From Halomonas salipaludis (GTDB lineage: Bacteria; Pseudomonadota; Gammaproteobacteria; Pseudomonadales; Halomonadaceae): DNA of 64,000 nucleotides. The notes under the pieces are model-generated. The model was not told where the DNA came from. It worked only from the letters and a program-made list of their open reading frames with translations, and did not search any database. Position 1 is the stretch's first letter; the number at the start of each line of letters is the position of its first letter. Location: the NCBI RefSeq assembly GCF_002286975.1, contig NZ_NSKB01000010.1, positions 62,001-126,000 of the forward strand. The letters run 5' to 3'. The position numbers and the translations under genes were made by a program. Below, in pieces: positions 7,528 through 14,687 of the stretch.

Positions 7528-9443
7528 GGGTGCGTCTCCTTGGCATGGACGCCCTGGGGCTTCGGCGTGCCTGAACCCGAAGCGTGGGCCGTCGATGAAA
7601 TCCGCTGTCGGTTACGGGCATAGAGCCCCGCCAGCACCAGCAGGGCGCCTATCGTGGTCAACCAGCCGGGGGTCAGTGCCAGCCCGACCACCAGCAGCAG
7701 ACCCACCACGTCCAGGATACGACTGCCGGTGATCGCCACCCGCGACATCAGCGACGCGAAGGCGAGCACGAACACCACGCCCTGGGAGCTGGCCAGCAGG
7801 ATATCGACCCAACTGCCGAAGCCGGCCAGTGCCGGGTAGATCAGCAGCAGGAAGGGAATGACGTAGATCGCCGCCGCCAGGCGCACGGCCTCCCCCGCCG
7901 CCGGTAGCCAGTTGGTGCCGGCGATGCCCGCCGCGACGAACACGGCCACGCACACCGGCGGGGTGATCACCGACAGCGTGGCGAAGTAGAACACGAAGAG
8001 GTGGGCGATCAGCGGCTCGACGCCGATGGTGGTCAGTGCCGGTGCCAATACCGACGCCACCAGCACGTAGGCGGCGGTGGTGGGAATGCCCATGCCTAGA
8101 ATCAGGCACACACCACCGACGATAAAGGCCACCAGGAACAGTGATTCGCCACCGACATTGACGATCAGGCTGGCCAGGGTCACGCCGATACCGGTCATGC
8201 CAATCATCGCCACCAGGATCTGGGCACCGGCGAGCAACACGCCGATGATCACCATGCCCCTGCCGGCATCCATCAGTCCCGAGAGCAGCTTGCCGGCTAT
8301 CTCGCGCAGCGGCATCTTCGCCAGCAAGGCGAAGGGCACGAAGGTCAGGATCGTCATCAGGATGCCGTAGAAGGCCGACATCTGGATCGAGCGCCCGCTG
8401 AGCACCCCGTAGAAGAGCCCGCCCAGCGCCGCCAGGATCGGGATGATCCGCTCGGGGCGCAGCACTTCGGGCCAGGTGGGCAGTTCGTCGTCGGGCACCA
8501 CCTGCAGGTTGCGGCGCTTTGCCACCAGATGGATGGTCAGGAAGACCCCCAGGTAGAAGAGGATCGCCGGCAGCAGCGCGGCAATCGCGATACGCAGGTA
8601 ACTCTCGCCGAGGATCTCGGCCATGATGAAGGCCGCCGCCCCCAGGATCGGCGGGGCGATCTGGCCGCCGGTGGAGGCCACCGCCTCCACGCCGGAGGCG
8701 AAGGGCCGCGGGTAGTTGAGGCGCTTCATCATCGGGATGGTGAAGTTGCCGGTGGTGGCCACGTTGGCCACCGCGCTGCCGCTGACCATGCCGAACAGCC
8801 CCGAGGCCACGGTGGCCACCTTGGCGGCCCCGCCCGGCGAGCGGCCGCTGATGCGCAGTGCCATGTCCATGAAGGTCTGGCCGCCACCGGTGTGCAGTAG
8901 CAGGCAGCCGAACAGCACGAAGGCGGCAATGGTCGTGGCCGCCACGCCCACCAGCATGCCCCAGACGCCCAGGTCTCCCAGGTAGATGGTCTCGGTGATG
9001 TAGTAGACATCGAAGCCACGGTGCCCCAGCGGCCCGGGAATGGCGGCCCCCAGCCAGGCATAGGCCAGCCCCGCCATCACCAGCAGCGGAAAGATCACCC
9101 CGATGGCGCGGCGCGACAGCTCGAGAATGGCCACCAGCAATACGCCGGTGAACAGCATGTCCCGGGCCGATGCCCAGGGCAGCTCCACCAGAATACGCTC
9201 GTGATTCATGGCCACGTAGCCGCAGGCCAGCACCACGCCCGCCGCCAGGGCCAGGTCGACGGCCAACCCCAGCGGGCGCCAGCGCTTGCCGGCCCCCAGC
9301 GGGTAGACGACCAGCCCCAGCAGGATCACCAGCGCGAGAAAGATGCTGCGCTGGACCAGGCTCTCGAAAGGGCCGGTGGCCGAGGTATAGAGAATCAGCC
9401 CGCCCAGCATCAGGGCCAGCACTTTGGTCAGGTTCGCGCGCAT
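7524..9443 (-). CDS. TRAP transporter, fused 4TM-12TM permease
   Basis: The roughly 639-residue membrane protein combines an N-terminal small-subunit-like (DctQ) block of about four helices with a large DctM-like block. GCLLLHTGGGQTFMDMAL, GMVSGSAVANVATTGNFTIP and GMGIPTTAAYVLVASVLAPAL are the signature motifs of TAXI-associated fused permeases. It uses a sodium gradient to import a substrate captured by the TAXI binding protein encoded 22 bases upstream. The ATG at 9443 is preferred because AGGTG lies just upstream; a GTG at 9452 is possible. Confidence 0.93.
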   Translation of the reverse strand: MRANLTKVLALMLGGLILYTSATGPFESLVQRSIFLALVILLGLVVYPLGAGKRWRPLGLAVDLALAAGVVLACGYVAMNHERILVELPWASARDMLFTGVLLVAILELSRRAIGVIFPLLVMAGLAYAWLGAAIPGPLGHRGFDVYYITETIYLGDLGVWGMLVGVAATTIAAFVLFGCLLLHTGGGQTFMDMALRISGRSPGGAAKVATVASGLFGMVSGSAVANVATTGNFTIPMMKRLNYPRPFASGVEAVASTGGQIAPPILGAAAFIMAEILGESYLRIAIAALLPAILFYLGVFLTIHLVAKRRNLQVVPDDELPTWPEVLRPERIIPILAALGGLFYGVLSGRSIQMSAFYGILMTILTFVPFALLAKMPLREIAGKLLSGLMDAGRGMVIIGVLLAGAQILVAMIGMTGIGVTLASLIVNVGGESLFLVAFIVGGVCLILGMGIPTTAAYVLVASVLAPALTTIGVEPLIAHLFVFYFATLSVITPPVCVAVFVAAGIAGTNWLPAAGEAVRLAAAIYVIPFLLLIYPALAGFGSWVDILLASSQGVVFVLAFASLMSRVAITGSRILDVVGLLLVVGLALTPGWLTTIGALLVLAGLYARNRQRISSTAHASGSGTPKPQGVHAKETHP

Positions 9444-9465
9444 GGCAGGCACCTATCGATCGCCG

Positions 9466-10446
9466 TTACTGGGCAGGCTTCAGGGCATCGGGAATCTCGT
9501 GGCCCTGCTCCTCGAAGTAACGGGCTGCACCGGCATGCAGCGGCACGGTGCCCACGTCGAGGGTCATGCTAGCGAGGTCAGCGTCACGAACGGCAGAGAA
9601 CGCATTGGCCTGCGGCTCGGGGTTTTCCATCACCGCCTTGACGATCTGATAGGCGGTCTCCTCGTCGAGGTCCGGGTGGGCATGCACGGCCACGCCGAAG
9701 GCCCAGGTGGTATAGGCGGGAATGCCTTCGCCTGCGCCTTCCGGCACGTCGACGATGGCCACGTCCGGCATCTCGGCGCGCAGCGTCTCGGCCTGTTCGC
9801 CCGAGAGCGACAGTACGTTGATCGGCGTGAAGGTGGCGATATCCATGGTCGAGCCGTCGAGGCGATTGCCGACCCCGGACTTGGCATAGCCCATGATCCG
9901 GCCATCCTTGATGGAGTCGACCACGTCGGTGGTCGAGCCGCGCACGTAGTCCGGCGCGATACCAAGTTTCTCGAGTACGGCCTCGGTGGTGCTCTCGGTG
10001 GCAGAACCGGTGATACCGGGGTTGAAGCGCACGTCTTCGAGTTCCTCGAGGGTGGTGACGCCGGCATCCTGACGCATCACTACGTTCTGCGGCGCCACGG
10101 TATAGACCCATAGCAGGCGACTATCCACCGGGCGACCGTCGAAATCCTCGAGGCCGGCATAGGCATGGTAGCCGGTGTTGGTGGTCACCAGCCCCATGTC
10201 GATCTGGTTGCGACCGAGGCGGCGCAGATTGTCCACGGTGGCACCGGTCTCGGCGACCGACGAACTGACGCCGTCGATCTGGCTGTTGATGATCTGATTG
10301 ACGGCGACGAAGTAGCCGTAGTGGCTGGAGGAACTCGAGGTCGAACCGATCAGCAGGCGTTCATTGGCCTGGACGGCAGACGCGGCGGCAAGCAGGCCGA
10401 CGCTGGCGGCCATGGCGGTGAGCATCGTCTTGATTGGCGTTTTCAT
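9466..10446 (-). CDS. TAXI family TRAP substrate-binding protein
   Basis: The 326-residue protein has a signal peptide (basic start, hydrophobic core, cleavage near AVQANE). The TAXI-type fold follows: LLIGSTSSSSSHYGYFVAVN, then VAETGATVDNLRRLGRNQIDMG. AAGGAG precedes the start. It is the first gene of a leftward operon with the fused permease and the AtuA-like pair, and it is divergent from a LysR gene that probably regulates it. TAXI proteins have been linked to dicarboxylates and 2-oxo acids; the ligand here is unknown. Confidence 0.92.
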   Translation of the reverse strand: MKTPIKTMLTAMAASVGLLAAASAVQANERLLIGSTSSSSSHYGYFVAVNQIINSQIDGVSSSVAETGATVDNLRRLGRNQIDMGLVTTNTGYHAYAGLEDFDGRPVDSRLLWVYTVAPQNVVMRQDAGVTTLEELEDVRFNPGITGSATESTTEAVLEKLGIAPDYVRGSTTDVVDSIKDGRIMGYAKSGVGNRLDGSTMDIATFTPINVLSLSGEQAETLRAEMPDVAIVDVPEGAGEGIPAYTTWAFGVAVHAHPDLDEETAYQIVKAVMENPEPQANAFSAVRDADLASMTLDVGTVPLHAGAARYFEEQGHEIPDALKPAQ

Positions 10447-10572
10447 GGTGGCTCCTTGGCGGGCTTGTTGTTGTGTTGTGGTGTTGCGTTAGGAATCGTC
10501 CCACTTAGCAGAATGGGTCGGGGGTTATATTTTGTATATTGAATTGTTTTTAACTTGTGTTTTACTTCTTAA

Positions 10573-11472
10573 ATGAATCCAAGCATCCAGCAATTGCGCG
10601 CCTTCGTTGCCGCGGCGCAGTCATCCAGCCTCGCCGAAGCCAGCGAGCGCATTCACCTCTCCCAGCCGGCGATCTCCATCGCCCTGCGCAAGCTGGAAGA
10701 GACGGTGGGCGGCGCCCTGTTTTCGCGTGCCACGCGCCAGCTCAGCCTGACACCGGAGGGTGCCGCCTTCCTCCCGGTGGCGATACGGCTGCTGCATGAC
10801 TGGTCGGAGGCCTTCGAGGATCTCGAAGAGCGTTTTTCCAAGCAGCGCGGCAAGGTGACGGTTGCTGCCCTACCCACCCTGGCGGCGGGGCTGCTGCCGG
10901 GCATCATCGCCACCTTTCACGCCCGCTACCCACGTATCAACCTGAGCCTGCACGATGTGCTGGCCGAGCAGGTCAGTCAGATGGTGCGCGAGGGACGTGC
11001 CGATCTGGGCCTGTCGGTGGAGCCACATGATGCCGAGGAGCTGGCCTTCACCCCCGTACTCGAGGACCGCTATGTCGCCGTCTGCCCCAACGGGCATCCA
11101 CTCCTCACGCAGCAACGCGTTGAGTGGAGGCAGCTGGCCGGCTACCCGTTCATCGGCATCAACCGGTTATCCAGTTCACGCCAGGACATCGACCGCATCA
11201 TGGCTGACGTCGGCGCCACACTGGATATCCTCTGTGATGCCAGCCAGATTGCTACCGTGGGGCGCATGGTCGCTGCAGGACTCGGCATCAGCGTACTGCC
11301 ACAGCTGAGCTTTCGGCAGATCGCCACCGGGGGCATCGACTACCGGCCGCTGATAGCGCCCGACGTCAAGCGGCCACTGGGCATCGTCATGCGCCGTCGC
11401 CACGCGCCCTCGGCTGCCGCCGCAGCGCTACACTCCCTGATCATTGAACACGTCGTCGAGGGGTGGGGATGA
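10573..11472 (+). CDS. LysR-type transcriptional regulator
   Basis: The 299-residue protein has the LysR N-terminal helix-turn-helix (MNPSIQQLRAFVAAAQSSSL, HLSQPAISIALRKLEE) and a C-terminal effector-binding domain with two periplasmic-binding-like lobes. It is transcribed divergently from the TAXI-TRAP/AtuA-like operon, with 126 bases between the start codons, the usual arrangement for a LysR activator and its target. The intergenic region contains an AT-rich stretch (around 10525-10570) that could hold its site. Confidence 0.93.
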   Translation: MNPSIQQLRAFVAAAQSSSLAEASERIHLSQPAISIALRKLEETVGGALFSRATRQLSLTPEGAAFLPVAIRLLHDWSEAFEDLEERFSKQRGKVTVAALPTLAAGLLPGIIATFHARYPRINLSLHDVLAEQVSQMVREGRADLGLSVEPHDAEELAFTPVLEDRYVAVCPNGHPLLTQQRVEWRQLAGYPFIGINRLSSSRQDIDRIMADVGATLDILCDASQIATVGRMVAAGLGISVLPQLSFRQIATGGIDYRPLIAPDVKRPLGIVMRRRHAPSAAAAALHSLIIEHVVEGWG

Positions 11473-11544
11473 GGTGTTTGCCGGCCCTTGTGCGTCGCCG
11501 GGGTGACTGGTCAGAATAGTTGGCTGCCATCATCGAGAGACCGC

Positions 11545-12030
11545 ATGGACATCACCCCGATCACCCGCGATGACTTCCGCGCCTTCTGGCCGACCTTCAA
11601 GGCCATCGTCGAGGCCCAGGAGACCTACGCCTTCGACCCGAACATGGACTTCGACACGGCCTGGCGGCTGTGGTGCGAGCTTCCGCAGTTCACCTTTGTC
11701 GCCAAGCAGGACGGCGAGCTGCTCGGCTCCTACTACCTCAAGCCCAACGCCGCCGGACCCGGCGACCATATCTGCAACTGCGGCTATATGGTCACCCCCC
11801 AAGCCCGCGGCAAGGGGGTGGCCCGTGCCATGTGCGAGCACTCCCAGCGGGTCGCCATCGAGGCCGGCTACCTGGCCATGCAGTTCAATGCGGTGGTCGC
11901 CACCAACGAGGTGGCCATCCGCGTGTGGCAGACGCTCGGCTTCGAGATCATCGGCACGGTGCCTGGCGGCTACCGCCACCGCGAGCTGGGGTTGGTGGAT
12001 ACCCGCATCATGTATAAGGCGCTACGCTAG
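11545..12030 (+). CDS. GNAT family N-acetyltransferase
   Basis: The 161-residue protein has the acetyl-CoA-binding motif A (GYMVTPQARGKGVARAMCEH, giving the Q/R-x-x-G-x-G/A pattern) and a typical C-terminal strand (VWQTLGFEIIGTVPGGYRH). It transfers an acetyl group to an unknown amine. The ATG at 11545 was chosen over an upstream in-frame start because homology begins here and a GAGA precedes it. It appears monocistronic. Confidence 0.88.
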   Translation: MDITPITRDDFRAFWPTFKAIVEAQETYAFDPNMDFDTAWRLWCELPQFTFVAKQDGELLGSYYLKPNAAGPGDHICNCGYMVTPQARGKGVARAMCEHSQRVAIEAGYLAMQFNAVVATNEVAIRVWQTLGFEIIGTVPGGYRHRELGLVDTRIMYKALR

Positions 12031-12061
12031 CCGGGCTCCACACCCGGCCATCTATTGCCAC

Positions 12062-12394
12062 TTAGTGACTGATCATCCAGGGACGCGCCGACGGAAACAT
12101 CTTGTTGCCTTCGGCGGTATAGAAGACCTGCGGCTTACGCTTGTCATGATGGCACCCTCCCTGCTCCCGCTCGCTCAGGGCGTTGCCGTGTCGCGGTTCA
12201 TGTGCGGCGCGCTCGTTGCGGGCCATGGCCTGGCGCCTCTCCGGCGCCATGTCTAGCAAGTGCGGCGGCACCAGCAGCACACGGGGTGACAGCACCTGGC
12301 AGCTTGGACAAGGCCAGACCTCACCCGACGCGCTGATGGGGATCAGTTCATGAAACAGGCCATGCTCGGCGCACTTATAGTCGTACAGTGGCAT
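12062..12394 (-). CDS. fmdB: FmdB family zinc ribbon protein
   Basis: The 110-residue protein starts MPLYDYKCAEHGLFHE and has CPSC about 25 residues later, the pattern of the FmdB zinc-ribbon family. A His/Arg-rich tail replaces the short end of many homologues. GAAGGAGT lies just upstream of the chosen ATG. It follows fmdA by about 48 bases on the same strand. FmdB was described as a regulatory protein of the formamidase genes in Methylophilus, and the pairing here supports the same association. Confidence 0.87.
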   Translation of the reverse strand: MPLYDYKCAEHGLFHELIPISASGEVWPCPSCQVLSPRVLLVPPHLLDMAPERRQAMARNERAAHEPRHGNALSEREQGGCHHDKRKPQVFYTAEGNKMFPSARPWMISH

Positions 12395-12442
12395 GAGTGA
12401 CTCCTTCCCTCCGCTCATTCATGGGCAGTGGCGTTGACAGCG

Positions 12443-13672
12443 TCATTTGTCCTTAGCCAGTGGCAGGTCGATGTTGCCCTTTACGTGCTGCTTGGGCCCA
12501 TCGGCATTGGGCTTTACATCGAACTCGAAAATATCGGTGGGCAACCACAAGGTGGCGCAGGCATTGGGAATGTCCACCACACCGCTAATATGCCCTTGGA
12601 CAGGGGCACAACCCAATAGCGAGTAGGCCTGAGCACCGCTATAACCGAACTTCTTGAGATACTCGATGGCGTTGAGCACCGCCTGGCGGTAAGCCACGTG
12701 CACGTCGAGATAGTGCTGCTTGCCCTGCTCATCCACCGAGACGCCTTCGAAGATAAGGTAGTCGTCGTATTTCGGGGCCATCGGGCTGGGCTTGAAGATA
12801 GGATTCTTGATGGCGTACTTGGACATGCCATCCTTGATAAGCTCCACTCGTAGGTGAATCCAGCCCGCCATTTCGATGGCACCACAGAACGTGATCTCCC
12901 CATCTCCCTGGCTGAAGTGCAGATCGCCTACCGAAAGCCCACCATTCTTCACGTAGACCGGGAAGTAGATCTTGGAGCCCCGCGATAGGTCCTTGATATC
13001 GCAGTTACCGCCATGCTCGCGAGGCGGCACAGTACGCGCCCCCTCCTCGGCAGCTCGCGTCTTGGCCTCCCCGCTCAGCTTGCCCATGTGCGCGGTGTCG
13101 GCATAGGGCAGGGTGGCAAGTGCAGGTATTCGTTCAGGATCGCTATCGAACAGCACTTTCTCACGCTTGTTCCACTCTTCCAGCATCTCCTTGGATGGCA
13201 GGCATCCGATCAGCCCCGGATGGATCAGGCCAGCGAACTCGACCCCGGGTATGTGGCGCGACTTGGTGAACATGCCATTGAAGTCCCAGACCGACTTTTG
13301 GGCTTCGGGAAAGTGCTCAGTGAGAAACCCTCCACCATTCTGCTTGGAAAAGAAGCCATTGAAGCCCCACTGACTCTCTTGAAAGGTACCGATATCGAGA
13401 ATGTCCACTACCAGCAGATCGCCAGGCTCGGCGCCTTCCACCCCCACCGGCCCGGATAGGAAATGAACCTGGGTCAAATCCACATCCCGCACATCCGAGG
13501 CGTCATCATTGTTATGGATCTGTCCTCCGGTCCAGTCATGACACTCCACGATGAAGTCGTCACCGGGCTTGACCATAGCCGCCATGGGGATATCCGGATG
13601 CCAGCGGTTATGGATGTTTTCGTTCTCGTAGGGTGGCTTATCGAGGTCGATCTTGATGATGGTCTCGGCCAT
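12443..13672 (-). CDS. fmdA: Formamidase / acetamidase
   Basis: The 409-residue product matches the FmdA/AmdA family over its whole length, which is close to the family norm. The start MAETIIKIDLDKPP, RWHPDIPMAAMVKPGDDFIVE and the C-terminal NACATLWLPTDIFEFDVKP are characteristic. The enzyme hydrolyses formamide (or short amides) to formate and ammonium in the cytoplasm. AAGGAG precedes the ATG at 13672. It forms a two-gene unit with fmdB and adjoins the nitrate assimilation cluster, which fits a role in nitrogen scavenging. Confidence 0.94.
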   Translation of the reverse strand: MAETIIKIDLDKPPYENENIHNRWHPDIPMAAMVKPGDDFIVECHDWTGGQIHNNDDASDVRDVDLTQVHFLSGPVGVEGAEPGDLLVVDILDIGTFQESQWGFNGFFSKQNGGGFLTEHFPEAQKSVWDFNGMFTKSRHIPGVEFAGLIHPGLIGCLPSKEMLEEWNKREKVLFDSDPERIPALATLPYADTAHMGKLSGEAKTRAAEEGARTVPPREHGGNCDIKDLSRGSKIYFPVYVKNGGLSVGDLHFSQGDGEITFCGAIEMAGWIHLRVELIKDGMSKYAIKNPIFKPSPMAPKYDDYLIFEGVSVDEQGKQHYLDVHVAYRQAVLNAIEYLKKFGYSGAQAYSLLGCAPVQGHISGVVDIPNACATLWLPTDIFEFDVKPNADGPKQHVKGNIDLPLAKDK

Positions 13673-13781
13673 GGGGGCAACTCCTTGTGTTGTCGGTGTT
13701 GTAGCGTCTTGCGCAATCGGCTGCCAAGGTAACGGCAACCCCGCCTGCCCCTTTCACTATAGGCCAACCACTCAACGTTAC

Positions 13782-14687
13782 TTAGGCGACGCTTCCCACT
13801 GCACCCCGTGACCCAACCGCGGGACTGGTCCCGACCATGCGCACCACGCTGCCGACCACGATCAGGCACGGCGAGGGCAGCGGCTGATCCGCCAGTTGGG
13901 CCGGCATATCTGCCAGGCTGCCGATCAGTGACTGCTGCTCGGACTTGCTGGCGTTGGCCACCAGCATGATCGGCCAGTCGCCGGGCAGGCCAGCGTCGCG
14001 TAGCCCGGCGCAGATGGCGGCGACCTTGGAGAGTCCCATATAGAACACCAGGGTCTCGTCGCGGCGCGCCAGCGAGGCCCAGTCCGGCGTGCCGTCCTCG
14101 CGGCATAGCTGGGCGGTGACGAAGCGCAGCTGCTGGGCATGGCCGCGGTCGGTGAGCGGAATGCCCATGCTCGCCGCGGCGGCCGAGGCGGCGGTAATGC
14201 CGGGCACGATCTCGGCGGGCACCTGGGCCTGCGCCAGGGCGGCCAGCTCCTCCCCCATGCGCCCGAACACCCCAGGGTCGCCACCCTTGAGGCGCACCAC
14301 CGACTTGCCCTCGCCGGCCAGGCGCACCATCAGCGCACCGATCTCGGCCTGGGGCACGCTGTGGTGGCCGCGCGCCTTGCCCACGTAGTAGCGCTCACGG
14401 CCGGCGGGGATCAGTGCCAGCACCTCCTCCTCCACCAGGCGGTCGTAGACCACCGCATCGGCCTGCTGCAGCAGCCGCGCGGCCTTGAGGGTCAGCAGCT
14501 CGACATCGCCGCTGCCGGCACCCACCAGGTACACCTTGCCGGGTCGACACTCGCCGCGCAGCGTCACGCCGGGGGTGGCGCCTGAGGGCTCAGCGCCGAG
14601 CGCGGTGAGGTAGCCCGTCATGCGCCGGCTGAGGCGGACCAAGGCATCAGGCCACTTGGGTTTCAGGGGTCGGCTTGGTGCGCGCAT
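13782..14687 (-). CDS. cobA: Uroporphyrinogen-III C-methyltransferase (SUMT)
   Basis: The protein of about 301 residues has the SUMT motifs in order: VYLVGAGSGDVELLTLKAAR, YYVGKARGHHSVPQ, VVRLKGGDPGVFGR, the GITAASAAAASMGIPLTDR loop and YMGLSKV. It makes precorrin-2, the precursor of siroheme, from uroporphyrinogen III using S-adenosylmethionine. It follows and overlaps the nasA end by about 41 bases, so it is coexpressed with nitrate assimilation and can supply siroheme for NirB. The oxidase/ferrochelatase domain of CysG is absent. A start at 14621 is a credible alternative. Confidence 0.93.
   Translation of the reverse strand: MRAPSRPLKPKWPDALVRLSRRMTGYLTALGAEPSGATPGVTLRGECRPGKVYLVGAGSGDVELLTLKAARLLQQADAVVYDRLVEEEVLALIPAGRERYYVGKARGHHSVPQAEIGALMVRLAGEGKSVVRLKGGDPGVFGRMGEELAALAQAQVPAEIVPGITAASAAAASMGIPLTDRGHAQQLRFVTAQLCREDGTPDWASLARRDETLVFYMGLSKVAAICAGLRDAGLPGDWPIMLVANASKSEQQSLIGSLADMPAQLADQPLPSPCLIVVGSVVRMVGTSPAVGSRGAVGSVA

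Noticed and set aside
6022-7623. A 533-codon rightward open frame
   Set aside because: It lies antisense over the AtuA-like and TRAP genes, which have clear family motifs. Long antisense frames are expected at this GC content.
13710-13736. Sigma-54-like site upstream of fmdA (TGGCAGCCGATTGCG on the minus strand)
   Set aside because: Only nine bases separate GG and GC. Sigma-54 promoters require ten, so it is off by one.
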